From: Neopestalotiopsis rosae
Taxonomy: Eukaryota; Ascomycota; Sordariomycetes; Amphisphaeriales; Sporocadaceae
Direction of reading: 5' to 3'
DNA length: 64,000 nt
Assembly (NCBI GenBank): GCA_023078685.1
Contig: JALGAS010000006.1
Span: forward strand, 3,596,001 to 3,660,000
Positions 1 through 10,900 of this stretch are shown here, piece after piece. The translations under genes were made by a program, and so were the position numbers. Each line of letters begins with the position of its first letter. Position 1 is the stretch's first letter. The notes beneath the pieces are model-generated. The model was not told where the DNA came from. It did not search any database and saw only the letters and a program-made list of their open reading frames with translations.

Positions 1-434
1 ACCTGACCATGAGCGCAGTCAGCTTCATGGCCAAGGAATACCCTGGCCGGGCTGAAGAAGAGTATCGAAGACAACTTGGTGCTTTTGGTATTACTGGCAC
101 GACGGGTCTACAAAAGATGGGAGTCTTGTCTGGTGGTCAAAAGTCTCGTGTCGCCTTTGCATGTCTTGCCCTCACCAACCCGCACATTCTGGTTCTCGAC
201 GAACCTTCTAACCATCTTGATATTGAAGCCATGGATGCCCTCGCCGAGGCTCTTCAGCAGTTCCAGGGTGGTGTGCTCATGGTATCTCACGATGTCACTA
301 TGCTCCAGACTGTATGCACGAGTCTGTGGGTGTGCGAGAACGGTACAGTTTGGAAATTCCCTGGCGATGTTCAGGCCTACAAGAAGAGGATCACTGCCCA
401 GGCAGACGCTTCGGGTGTCGTCAAGGCTCACTAG
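1..434 (+). CDS. GCN20: GCN20-type ABC-F ATPase, 3' end only
   Basis: The frame is open from base 3 and stops at 434, so only about the last 143 residues are present and the gene runs off the left edge. The second ABC cassette shows the signature LSGGQKSR, a Walker B segment ILVLDEPSNHLD and the H-loop SHD. It ends in a GVVKxH tail like that of yeast Gcn20. ABC-F proteins lack membrane segments. Gcn20 works with Gcn1 on the ribosome to activate the Gcn2 kinase under amino-acid starvation. The FGITG stretch before the signature also fits Gcn20 better than Arb1 or New1. Assignment to GCN20 is from family resemblance; the missing N-terminal part would confirm it. Confidence 0.88.
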   Translation, partial: LTMSAVSFMAKEYPGRAEEEYRRQLGAFGITGTTGLQKMGVLSGGQKSRVAFACLALTNPHILVLDEPSNHLDIEAMDALAEALQQFQGGVLMVSHDVTMLQTVCTSLWVCENGTVWKFPGDVQAYKKRITAQADASGVVKAH

Positions 435-965
435 AGATAATATTCCAGCTAGCATCAAAATCAAAAGACAAAAGCGCCATTGGGTACAGGCTCTTTTGGC
501 TTGCCTCCCCAAACGTGCCACGTCACCTTTATGCAAAAGCCCTGTCTCCTGACTTTCAAATGTTTCCTTTATAAGTTCAATCAAAGCGACGTCTTTCAAC
601 ACCCACCGCGCTACAGGTCACAGTAGTGCAGTGGTAACCGCTCCGATTCCTAGAAACCTTGAATCATTAACTCTCTCTCTGGCTGGGGCCGTCCTCACCC
701 AGCCAAATTTTTGACGGTTCGATTCCCGTGCGTGTCTACTTCTGTCTTCTTTGCTCCTTTGAGGCGAAAATCTGCATCCTTGATCTTTCCAGAAGAGTCT
801 TGTCAAAAGTAAGAAAGCCCATTCATATTGACTCATGCAATATGGTTGCAGCGACTTTTCTGGTTTTCAAAATGAAAACTTATATAACAGCTCGTCATAA
901 TTCTAGTATTTTCGTCATGGCCAACTAGCGAAGGAGTATGGCCGATATGTGGCCGTCTATGGCTA
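435..965. other. Intergenic, holds a tRNA-like element
   Basis: This stretch lies between the GCN20 stop codon and the end of the convergent LanC-like gene. Apart from the tRNA-like element at 617-737 no gene is supported. Open frames here are short and have no recognisable content. Confidence 0.6.
617..737 (+). ncRNA. Degenerate tRNA-like element (tRNA pseudogene or SINE-like head)
   Basis: An exact match to the RNA polymerase III A-box consensus (TAGTGCAGTGG, 624-634) and an exact B-box (GGTTCGATTCC, 716-726) are present 82 bases apart. Between them GATTC (645-649) pairs with GAATC (661-665) around CTAGAAA, which resembles a tRNA-Ser(AGA) anticodon loop. A 7-bp hairpin (681-687 with 698-704) sits where a long variable arm would be. 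The acceptor stem pairs only 4 of 7 positions, the T-arm has one extra base, and no T4 terminator follows at once. I therefore read it as a decayed or unusual tRNA-derived element, not a sound tRNA gene. Confidence 0.35.
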
Positions 966-2182
966 TCATACATCATTGTAGACAATGAAACCAGCATCAG
1001 GCTTATCACTGACAAGCCATGCCCATGCTGCTCCAGGCCAATATCCCGTCAGCAGAGAGAACTCTGAACCATAGTTTGCCTTTTCAAAATGTGACTCGTC
1101 TTGGAGTCTTGCCTCGGCAACACTCTTGGGCGTTGCACACTCGAGAAATACGTCTCGCTGGTTGGGTGGGAGGGTCCTTGTTCGTCTCGTCAGCCTCGAA
1201 ATCACGAGCAGCAATGAGGTATGGGCGATACTTACAAGCAATTTCCAAAAGCTCCATGACACAAGTTGGGCTCCTTCTTGAGCAGTCCCTCTCTCCACAC
1301 AAGGTCATTAGCCTGCGTTATGGCATGGCTGATCTTGTCATCAATCTCGGGGAACAGAGGCCGTATCGACTTTAGACTCTGTACGAACCCGGGCGCTCCG
1401 TGGCAGAACTGAACATATGGCCGCGGATCGACCTCCTCATTGACGGCCCAGTTGCCGTCCTGTTTCTGCCAGTCCAGGAGCCGTACCAGCCACGCCTGCA
1501 ACTTTTGCCTAGTCTCCTCTTCCACCGTCGTGGGCCCCAGCGACAGCGCCACCTGGGTTAGCGTGCCAATGTCCCCGTGCACCGCGCCGAGATACCGCTG
1601 CCCTTTGAAAGTCCAGTCCGGACCCTCGGCCATGATGCGGTCGCGCACCCGCGCCGCGGCATCCCCCAGCGCGGACGCACAGCCGCTCTCGTCGGGGACC
1701 CAGCGGCGTAGCATGCGCAAAAAGTACAGCACGCCCGCCCGCCCCGAGTGCCACTCCGCCTCGGCCGGCCCGTCCACGACGGCGGGCACGTGGGCGAGGA
1801 ACGCGTCCACGTGCGCCGGGTCCCGCGAGAGGGCGGCGCGCACGGCCGACCACGCCAGGACCTCGGAGGAGACGCCGCAGCGCGCCGCAGGGTCGAGCAC
1901 CATGGCCCCGGCGTCGCGCGCCCCGTCCAGGTAGGCCCGGGCCCAGTGGCGGGCGGGCCGCGCGGCGACGAGCAGGCCCGGGCGCGCGGCCGACGCGTGC
2001 AGGAACAGGTACGCGATGCCGGTCGGCCCGTTCCAGAGGCCCTTGAGCGGCTGGTCGGCGCCGTACGCGGCCTGCGGTGGGTAGTCCCGGACGATGGCCT
2101 CGAGCGCCTCGGCGAGGAGGTGGTCCCGGTCCAGCGGCGCTGACGCGACGTCGCCGTGGGCTAGGTAGAGAGGGCTTGCCAT
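966..2182 (-). CDS. LanC-like protein (LANCL family)
   Basis: Two exons, 2182-1236 and 1176-966, give 385 residues. The 59-base intron has a GTAAGT donor, a GCTGAC branch site and an AAG acceptor. This acceptor was chosen because it joins GNCL to TLPPNQRD, like other fungal LanC proteins; two GAG acceptors upstream also keep the frame. LanC folds bind zinc through Cys, Cys and His. All three are visible: Cys260 in FCHGAPG and Cys308-His309 in LCHGAFG. Eukaryotic LanC-like proteins are linked to glutathione binding or addition to dehydrated residues, but the fungal role is uncertain. The first exon is far more GC-rich than its surroundings. The start is the only good ATG after the upstream stop. 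Confidence 0.85.
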
Positions 2183-3011
2183 TGGATGATTGACGGTGCG
2201 ACTTTCGACAGACCTCGACTCTCAAATGTATGGCTTATATCTGTCAAGGAGTAAATGTTATGAGTTGCACTGGATGTTTCACTCGAATGAAGTCGAAATG
2301 ATGAGGATGATGACAGCCATTCGCTAGACCTGTTTCGGACTATAAAATCCCCTGACCAATGAGGGGGCGATATATCGGGTCAATAGGCATCCATGGATGT
2401 TTCTTCTCTGAATGGCAACTGCTATGGAGGAAGAAAGGCATGTTTGGTCATTGTCACTTAGTCTGTCTGTCGCTCCTGTTAATCAAACACGGCATTGCTT
2501 TGGTGAAAAGCTCGTAGCGCAGGTGCAGATGAAACGCATCTTCCTTGCAGCGCCACTTGTGAGAAGGAACATTCTGAAGCATTCACACATGCTGTCATGG
2601 ACTACCAAGGCCGCAGACGTATACTGACCAAACAGTAGTGACGACTCTCGCAGCTAGCTACTTCCATGATTGACTTGACCGACGCGTCCAAATGTAATTC
2701 GTTCTATATGGACGTGATAAGACAAGAAAATCTCTGTTCCAGGCTGGTGTCTCTCAATGCGGCAGGTCTTTGTCATCATATGGACAAGAGCGAGTATATA
2801 CAATTGAGGCAAGTATCAAAGGTTGCCTCGGGCTTGTATAAAGAGGACAAAGCACACAATGGACGACTCGCTGTGCTACATTCAGGTCGTAGTTTCCAGT
2901 CAGAAATTGTTGATAAAAGTGCAATGAGGACTTGACGGGCTTCGCATGACTTAGCATAGCACTTCAACTAATATTCTTCTCTTCTTCCCTTGTGGCATAG
3001 AAAAACTACCA
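2183..3011. other. Intergenic (shared upstream region)
   Basis: This is the divergent space between the LanC-like gene and the kinase gene. A TATAAAA-like string lies near 2341. Two open frames on the plus strand (2412-2627 and 2666-2935) have no protein-like features. No gene is supported. Confidence 0.6.
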
Positions 3012-5138
3012 ATGTCTTTTAGTGGCGCATCTTCAGATTGGATGTACGAGGGCGATGTGGAATCTAACGACACCACCTCCCCGGGATCGGAATCAGTGTT
3101 CCAAGAGTTCAGATTGAGTATCAATGATCAGCTCTACGAACCGCTTAGCGAGTATCAGGCGAAACAGTACGAAGACATCGAACGTTATAGGCCCGGAGGA
3201 TTGCACCCAATTCACATTGGAGACTATCTCGACGAGGACAAAAACTATGACAAGAACACCAAGAAAGAGAAACTCGATGAGAAGAACTTCGAGGTTTTGC
3301 ACAAATTGGGCTTCAGCTCATCATCAACAACATGGCTCTGCTTCGATCACTATTCACGATACTACAGAGCCGTCAAGGTCTTTGCCGCCGATGTATCTAA
3401 GGGGCGATGGTACACTAACCCCAAGATTGAGGATCTGGCCGACCGGGCCTCAGAATGGTTTCTCCCCCGTACCATCTTCACACCGATCAAAGAGTTTTGG
3501 ATTAAGGGTCCCAACGGAGAGCACCTGTGCCGAGTGTTGCCTGTCCTCGGGCCGAATTTGCTCGATGGGATGGAAGGAGCTGGATGGGATACCCCAGATT
3601 ATCTCCAAGATCTCTGCCGCAGTCTCGCGGGTACGGTCAACTACCTCCATCAAAACGACATCGTACACGGTGACCTTCGCCCGCAGAAAATCATGCGGGT
3701 CATGGCGAGCCAGTGGATGTGGACCATCCCGCGTAGGGAGCTATTCGAGCGATACATTTCCGAGCCCCAAAAACGAAAACTAAAGCCCTGGACGAGGACC
3801 CTTGCCCACTACGGTCCACGGTACCTTGTAGGGAGAGCTGATCTTACCAAGCTCGAGCCCGAATACCGGACAAACCAGTTAGCCATAACGGATTTCGGCC
3901 GGGCGAGTCAATCGTCGAACCTACTGGATCCTACATTATTTCGCTGCACCAGCTACAGTGCACCTGAGATCAAGATAGGCGGCATCAGTGCTGGATTAGC
4001 GAGCGACGTCTGGTCCCTAGCGGCGTGCCTCCATCTTTTACGTACTGGCAGAGAGCTCTGCGCCAAGATGGAATCGAACACGGCATTCATTTCTTGGTTC
4101 ACCTGGGCCTTTGGTGCTCACCAAGACGGTCCTCCGATTCATAAGACGAAGGATCTTCTGGACTCTGATGGTACGATCCTCGTTGAAACTGATGATCGGC
4201 AGAAAGAAGAGATATTCAGTTGGTTAGACCGGCTAGACAGGCCGATTTCGAGGTATAAGAGATCAGACTCGAAGCGGACATTTAGGAAGGCCGAAAGAGA
4301 ACCATCAATCTCGAAGAGCAGCGGCAGTACTGACCTTGGCATCAATGATGAGACCAGTGAGAATCCCGAGGACAATAAAGATTCTAAGGATACTGAGGAC
4401 GCCGAAGACGTTGAACACTCTGAAGACGGCGAGGACTCTGTTGAGTCGGACTCGGGCTCCGATTACTCTTTTGTGCTCTCCCGTAGAAGATCGAAGACAA
4501 AGACGCCTCCGACCCCGCCACGTCCCAAAGTCATGATTGTTACTAATCATGATGAACGGGTGTCTCTGTGTCAAGAGTATGCGCGAAAGACGGGCTTTCC
4601 AAGTCTCTTACACGAGTCCATAGGCTCTAGCGAGACTTGGCACGAGATGTCTGAAACGATGAGCTCTAGGAGCCTGCTCTCTTCAGGCAAATGGCGTGTT
4701 CGGAAAAGCAGTTCATCTTCTCCCGACACTTTATCTGAAAATGAGACAAGTCGGTCAAAGTCGAGATCACGCCCGCCTTCCGTGGCGCCTTCAGAGCTGA
4801 GGCGAAGTCCCCGGCACAAGCGTCAGGCCGAAGACGACGATGTAAGCGCATGTGGTAGCAGCAATAACAAGAGGATAAGAGAAGAAGGAGAAATAGCCAT
4901 TGTACAGCCCAAGGTTGATACAAGAGACCTAGTTTCCTGCACAGAAACCCCAGACGGAATGATTAAATGTGTATACAAAATGCAGAGTTCTGAAGTATCT
5001 CTCTTTGCGGATCTCCTCCAGGGCATGTTGACGCCAGACTTGGATCAACGTATCACGGTCACGAAGGCGTTGGAACATCCATGGTGGTTCAAGTGGAGAA
5101 AAAGAAATCCGTCCACCACGGCTCCGGTTGAGGACTGA
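3012..5138 (+). CDS. SRPK-like serine/threonine protein kinase with split catalytic domain
   Basis: Single exon, 708 residues. YRPGGLHPIHIGD (59-71) is the hallmark lead-in of SRPK (SR-protein) kinases. The P-loop region is LGFSSSSTTWL (99-109), the ATP-binding lysine is Lys122 in AVKVF, the catalytic loop HGDL is at 219-222, DFG at 294-296 and the APE motif at 317-319. An acidic, Ser/Asp/Glu-rich spacer splits the domain, as in SRPKs, and the C-lobe ends with the TPDLDQRITVTKALEHPW segment. Oddities: the metal-binding Asn expected five residues after the catalytic Asp is Lys226, and the P-loop lacks its second glycine. It could be a divergent or weakly active kinase. Family kinases phosphorylate SR splicing factors; the substrate here is unknown. 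Confidence 0.8.
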   Translation: MSFSGASSDWMYEGDVESNDTTSPGSESVFQEFRLSINDQLYEPLSEYQAKQYEDIERYRPGGLHPIHIGDYLDEDKNYDKNTKKEKLDEKNFEVLHKLGFSSSSTTWLCFDHYSRYYRAVKVFAADVSKGRWYTNPKIEDLADRASEWFLPRTIFTPIKEFWIKGPNGEHLCRVLPVLGPNLLDGMEGAGWDTPDYLQDLCRSLAGTVNYLHQNDIVHGDLRPQKIMRVMASQWMWTIPRRELFERYISEPQKRKLKPWTRTLAHYGPRYLVGRADLTKLEPEYRTNQLAITDFGRASQSSNLLDPTLFRCTSYSAPEIKIGGISAGLASDVWSLAACLHLLRTGRELCAKMESNTAFISWFTWAFGAHQDGPPIHKTKDLLDSDGTILVETDDRQKEEIFSWLDRLDRPISRYKRSDSKRTFRKAEREPSISKSSGSTDLGINDETSENPEDNKDSKDTEDAEDVEHSEDGEDSVESDSGSDYSFVLSRRRSKTKTPPTPPRPKVMIVTNHDERVSLCQEYARKTGFPSLLHESIGSSETWHEMSETMSSRSLLSSGKWRVRKSSSSSPDTLSENETSRSKSRSRPPSVAPSELRRSPRHKRQAEDDDVSACGSSNNKRIREEGEIAIVQPKVDTRDLVSCTETPDGMIKCVYKMQSSEVSLFADLLQGMLTPDLDQRITVTKALEHPWWFKWRKRNPSTTAPVED

Positions 5139-7112
5139 GCTCATTCAATGACGATGGTTGGATCATTCACTTTAAACACCTAATTAGAATATCAACAAAA
5201 TGTAGTCACTGTCATGAATGAATCCCCAGTGTTGCTCCACAAAACGTTGCCTTATTCTTAAGCCTTGCTTACAATGACCGTGGCGGAGTTGAATATAAAA
5301 TTTATTGAAAAAAAAAGCCTGGTATTTGTAGCCCCAAAATTGAATCTGCCCCTCATGTCAGATAATCCATTTCAATAAAAGATGCTCGGACTGTGGAATC
5401 TCACGTAAAGGACCAAGATATGTATGCCTATAATCGTGACTAAGGTTAGCCCTGTATGTCAGATGGGGATGAGGCTTGCCCATCAAGACGACCACTTCAT
5501 TATTCTTCAGAAAACAAGGCTCACACATGAATGCCGTGTAACCCTTCATTACAGGTTCTAGATTCTGTAAAGGGTAACAGCCAAGACTGTTCTACATCAT
5601 GTACTCCACTCGTCTCGTGCGCCAGATGTACACACCAAATGTACAAATTTCGGAAAAGCACCTTGTCTGGTTTCCAAGGCTGGGGGGACCGCGATACCCT
5701 CTTGAAAAGAGCGCAGGAATGCGGCTCTTCTGTGTAACCGACCAAGTCCGACCCGTCAAAGTCCCCCCTCCATGGGATCTCCACGGCGTCAATGTATCGA
5801 AGAGGCGCAGTCCTTGTTTCTTGTTCGCCAAGATGGAGGGGAAACGTCACTGATCAGGTTACAAAATGCTTTTTTTTTGGGTCTTGTCCATGCATGGTGA
5901 ACCGGGGGTAGAGCCTTGCGAGATAAAATTCCCGCGAAAATAGAATGTTGCGGAGATACAGCCTCGCGACGAAATGGTTACTCGAGAAAAAAAAAAAAAG
6001 AGAAAGAGAGGGAAAGAGAAACAAGGCCGTGTAGGGCGTTCAAAAGAATGCCCTTGATTATATTCTCCGTTGGAATTAGTGAGGCCGATTCCATTTCCGG
6101 CCCCCAATTTCGAAGCCCACGATAATAAGGGACTCTTGACATGAACATACCTATGCTTCCTTGTACTATTCCAGAACACCCGAGTCTCTGCAGAGAACGG
6201 ACCCCAACAAGTTGACATAAGGCTCCCCGCGTGCTCCCGACGACGAAATCTCACTGCGTCAAAAATCAAGGTATGACAAGCAGCAGGCTACAGGGCTCCC
6301 TTCCGAGTTGGGCTTGGCTTCTTGACTGCTTGGGTCCAATAGTCCCAGACAGGTGGTACCTCTATTATTTTCAGCCGCATACCTCGCTAGAGGGGGAGAA
6401 ATCATTGTCAGAGGTGGTCCCCCGTTGCTCGTGAGAATTTCGTTAGATGATCGCAGCGGAAATAAAATGATATTTCCCCCCCCATCGGCCTCGGTAGTTC
6501 GGTACAACAGTGGACGATGCGAGTGCCATATGGCGAGTGCCAGATATGTGAGTCACAACTAAGCCGCATGCAGAAGATCAGCAATGCGGGAGTAACACTC
6601 TGCAGAGAAGAGAACATGATTCCATGGTACTTGCCATGTCGGCGATTGTGTCACGGACGCTAGGAAATTTGATTATAGCTCTAGTGTTTTCGGAAAGAGA
6701 CATCATTGAGCATCGCCGACAATAGTGACTACGCCGGTTTTTGCCGTTCCTTACCGGGCCCTGGCAACGTGATTATTCGGACTTGAGTGATTAACCCAGA
6801 TGACCAGGAGATGATCAAGTGAAGCCCGAGGCGAGCTTTCATAGGATACTGAGTGCATTAGATGGGGAAAGCCGAGTGTTCACTATGTCCTGCCACTCTC
6901 CATGATGATCTACTACTAATTCGAGCCCACCATTTGCTGCTGCGAGTCTGCCTGTGCCCGAGATGATGTCAGATTTCCTTGAAAACCCATAGCCCAGTCA
7001 GAAGCCCATCGTCAATCGTAAGTCCATCGTAAATCATAAGCTCATCGTTGATCACAAGCACATCGTTGATCAGGAGCCGATCGTAAAGCGGAATCTCATT
7101 GTCGCAATAATG
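5139..7112. other. Intergenic, no gene seen
   Basis: About 2 kb between convergent genes. It holds an A-rich tract near 5309, a T8 run near 5870, an A13 run followed by GA-rich sequence (5986-6020) and an 18-base tandem repeat (7003-7092). Open frames overlap on both strands without recognisable domains or convincing introns. Confidence 0.6.
7003..7092. repeat. Degenerate 18-base tandem repeat, five units
   Basis: Five consecutive 18-base units start at 7003, 7021, 7039, 7057 and 7075. Each opens with AG and carries a core close to CATCGTNNATCA; a weaker sixth unit follows at 7093. The array sits immediately 3' of the Clr5-domain gene stop codon, in its probable 3' untranslated region. Confidence 0.8.
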
Positions 7113-7919
7113 CTATTCATCCTCCGGCGTTGGGCAGTTTTCGTTCGGGTCTGGGTACTCATCTCCCTCCGGGTATTCTTCACCCACGTGTCCTTGATAC
7201 CCCATCATTGACGTGTTCGCCGATGGTTGCGAGTAATTGTAGTCTGATGTTGTCGTTGGTGTAGTATTGTAGTAGACCGGAGCCGGCGTTGAGACTTGTT
7301 GGTAATTCGGATAGTTGGTGCCGTACCACTGGGTTTGTTGGCCCATGGTGCTTGTATCCATCGTAGATTGCTGACTGTAAGTCGGGTGAATTGATTGCGA
7401 ATCATTATAGCTATGAAAGGTCAGATCAACAATTGTCTTCTGACGTGTCCATCTGCTTGGCTGGCTGACTGACCTTGGTTGCTGCTGCTGCCAGCCAGCT
7501 ACATGATAGCTTGATGGGTGGGCCGGAACCCATGAAGTCTCACTGGCATTTGCCATAGCGTTGGGAGAACTGTAACTTGTTTGTGCGGATGGGTCTGGAT
7601 CCGAATGATACTGCTGGTCTGCCGCCGAAGTTCGCGATGACCCTTCGCCGGGACTGTTGCGTGATTTGTTCTCGCGCGGCTTGTACTTGGTCATGCCCCA
7701 TTCATCGAGCTTTTGCCTGTATGCACGAACTCTTTCCCCTCCCCATGTTAGAAGTTCAGTACGCAAGAAAAGGAAGTACAGGGTGTGAGTTGCATGGGGA
7801 GTTGCTCACGAAGCATCAAATTTGTGTTCCTTCAGCATGATCTCTCGAACTGTCTTGAGTGTATGCTTGACGTAGAGCTCCTTGATCTTGGCCTCGTGGG
7901 CCTCCCAATTCTTCGTCAT
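7113..7919 (-). CDS. Clr5-domain protein
   Basis: Two exons (7919-7810, 7731-7113) encode 242 residues. The 78-base intron has a GTGAGC donor and a TTCTAAC branch site before the AAG acceptor. The join restores a Clr5 domain across the splice: an N-terminal WEAHEAKIKELYVK segment, then FDAS followed by AYRQKLDEWGMTKYKP. Clr5 was named from a fission-yeast silencing protein and is common at the N-terminus of fungal proteins of unknown function. The rest is low-complexity, rich in Ser, Thr, Gln, Tyr and Asn, with an acidic Glu/Asp/Pro tail, and is probably disordered. A nuclear regulatory role is plausible but not shown. Confidence 0.82.
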
Positions 7920-9426
7920 CTTGTGTGTCTGTGTCTCTGGACCGCAATAATCTCTCGAGTTGTCGATACAGTCCTTGTTCGTGTCACTGACTTATATGAA
8001 TGGGAGACGGCAGCGTTGGGCGCAGGTTTCCGGTATAATCGAAGCAATAGGGCTGATTTGATTACGGTAAAAACATGATAAGGGGCTCAGGTCACTTCTG
8101 GAGAAGCCTCGCGCCAGGCGCAGCAATAAATATATCAGTAGCAGTCGGGCTCGAGGCTCTCACCATAGGAGCTCTTGTTCAGACATTATCCATCCGCAAC
8201 ATGCATACCGAGTCGCGTTGAATAACAGTAGCGAGAAGGAAGGCCGGGCTGCAGCATATCCATTTTTGTCGGCAATTCGTACCATGACCACTGGCAGGGT
8301 ATGGAGAAACAGCCGAAGGTTGACACCCTCCATGGTGATGTGCTTAAGCAAGAGTAGTAGCAGGAGCAGCAACGCGGACCTCTGTCCGTGTTGTCTGGAA
8401 CGTTGATGGGAGCCTCATCGGCAAGAGGCTAGAATTGGCATACTAACAATCCCGAAATGGGTAACATTGTGGTTGCAAAAAGGAGAAGAATTTCGGTACG
8501 GTACTCTTCTATGCATATAAGACACCGCCTGGCAAACACCCCAAGCGGCTAAAAAGTGCACTTTTTAGTTTCGAGAGCCACTCATGAGAAAATCCGGGCC
8601 CACAGCCACTCTGATCTAGTCGCCCATGGGACATGATCGGGTTGGGTGCCTACTCCTTCCGATGGAGAAAGCGGCTCGTTGAACGAGAGGCTGATCCAGG
8701 CTTCATTCTACGTCCTGTACAATTGGCTTGATCATACATGAGTCTGTACGTACGTCATCAATAATCGATCCCATGGAGAATCGCCCTCGGTGGATACATG
8801 GCCAAATGTCCCTTGCAGCTCTTCTTCATCATTATCAGGTTTTGAAACTCGGGACAGCCGATGGTGATTGGCGAGTGGTAAATATGGCAGCCACTGAATT
8901 ATTTCGAGATGCACCGTCGACTCTGAAGCTCGAGGGCTGACTGAAATGTTCTGCTGACACGCATCATCTCATACTGCCCTTACCCACAGATTCCTTAGGC
9001 GGTCATACTGAATATGGTATATGGTAAGACTGCTCCACAGTCATCCAATGGAAGCAGCACAGCCACCCCCAGTATACCGAATTGGTAACTGACTGGATTG
9101 ATTATGGCTGAAGGGAGTCATTTATAGTATGCATACAATGGAACGTGCACGGTCAAGGGGCAAAATTATATTCGAATGAATTGATTGGATATCGAAAAAG
9201 GGGAATTGAATTAGTAAGGAAACGAAACATAAAGTTCAACGCAGGCCAAACAAGAATGTCCATGTGCTTGTCGCTCAAGAATGATTCCCATAATATCCTG
9301 CCTTGACTGATTGTGTGTATCTTTGCTTCATTAAATGGAGTCGCGGGTCAATCTCCTCGCCCTCTCCCTCTCCCATACCTGCACAAGGGAGCTCTTCCGT
9401 CTTGATATAGCTGACGCACTGTTCCT
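7920..9426. other. Intergenic, no gene seen
   Basis: About 1.5 kb upstream of the Clr5-domain gene and downstream of the Slm1-like gene. Only short overlapping open frames are present. A CT-rich stretch near 9357-9375 is the only compositional feature noted. Confidence 0.55.
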
Positions 9427-10900
9427 CTAGGCAGCCGTCTTGGGCTCGGCCTTGGTGTCGATGGTGCCACTTCGGCTGAGAGGAGAGGGGGTCACAGGCG
9501 AAGAAGTGCCACCACTGCCAGTCACACCCGCCTCTTGTTCCTTGAGCGCAGCAGCCTCAGTCTTTTCGGTGCTGGGTGAAGTAGCAGCATCATTGGCGAC
9601 AACAGGAGAGGCTGGAGTGCTCTCATAGGCTGCCCCGGTAGAGCCTGCTGCAGCGCTGATGGCTTCAAACCACCTCTGAGCCTCGGCAGGGCTGTGCGCC
9701 TTGAAGGCCAACTCTGATGTTCCGGCCAGCTTGCTGCCAATGCCCTTGGACTTGTCCTTGCCCTTGACGTTGAACTTCTCTCCGCTGGGGGTTCCAACTA
9801 CAGCGTCTGGGAGATAAATGGACAGCTCGGGCTTGGGGTCATTGGCAAAGTTGTCGTCGTCCTTGAACTCGTGCAGGAACTTTGAAGGCGTAACAACGTA
9901 GTAGCCAGTCTGGGTGCCCCAGGAGAGCTTGTTTCGCGACTTGCGCTCCAGCGAGCCCTCAATCAGAGCCTTGGTAGAGTTGTGGTTCTGGTTGGGGAAG
10001 TTGATGGCATCCACGCTTCGTGGAGGGTCGTTAGGGTTGACGAGATTGGCACCTTCACGGTGGAGGAATCCCTGCCATTCGAAATCGGCCGGGATGCGCT
10101 GAGCAGCGCCGAGCATATCGGTGTAGAGCGCGCGCGTCTTCTCAGCCTGGCCACCAGCCACGGCATTGAAGGCTTCCATGGCCTGTTGCACGACCTGGAT
10201 TACATGGGCCTCGAATGCTTGGAAGTTGTCTTGCACATGAATCAGGTCGTTGCGGTGGTTGTTCTCCTCAATAACCTGCTTGTTCAATCGATGGTAGACG
10301 CCGCGCTGAATAACATAGGGATCTTCGGTCGGGTTCATCTTGCCACCAGTCGACTCAAAGGACGCGCTGTGCTGACCGAGCAACTCAATGTGTTTCTGGG
10401 TGGTGTTTCGGGCCTTCTCGACCTCCTTTGCACTCTTTCCAGCACCATGCTCAACTTCCTTAGCCTTGGCCTTAATCTCCTTGTGCAATCTCTCGAGGAT
10501 GGGGAGGACGGTTCCTTTGAGGGTCTTTTCGGTTTCGGTGTTGGAATTGATCATGGCCTGTGTGTTGACGCGCATGTTTTCAAAGAAGCCAGCAACGCCA
10601 CCCAAGCCCTGATCGAAATGCCTGCCCTCCTTAAGAGGCTGGGAGATCGTCTTGAGTACTTTCTCGTACTCCTTGGAATGGTGTGAATGGGCTTTCTCGA
10701 CGGCGGTGACGTAGTTCTCGAGGTATCCTACGGCGTGTTTCCAGGCTTGGAGTCGTTCGGCCAGGAGACCAGCAGTCTGCGATTAGTAGAGGAGATTAGT
10801 CCAGTCTCACAAAGCAATACTCTCCAGCACCAGGACTTGCACTTACAGTTGAGGGGTCAAACTCGGGGACAGCCGAGTCGGTGCTTGCCATGCTGCTCAT
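9427..10900 (-). CDS. SLM1: Slm1/Slm2-like PH-domain protein (TORC2 effector)
   Basis: Two exons (10900-10847, 10776-9427) give 467 residues. The 70-base intron has donor GTAAGT and a GCAG acceptor. Residues about 20-255 form a helical F-BAR-like region with many Lys/Glu heptads. Residues about 288-395 form a PH domain starting ALIEGSLERKSR and ending in the usual tryptophan helix (AEAQRWFEAI). The tail is Ser/Thr/Pro-rich. Yeast Slm1/2 bind PI(4,5)P2 at eisosomes and MCC domains and recruit TORC2 to phosphorylate Ypk1; that role is inferred here. The first exon encodes only 18 residues. A TATATAAG string at about 11098, 200 bases upstream, may be promoter sequence. Confidence 0.85.

Noticed and set aside
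1440..2225. Alternate frames over the LanC-like exon on both strands
   Set aside because: GC-rich third positions open all frames here. Only the minus-strand frame with the zinc residues is protein-like.
9982..10686. 234-codon plus-strand frame opposite the Slm1-like gene
   Set aside because: Antisense to a well-supported F-BAR-like and PH protein; no motif of its own.
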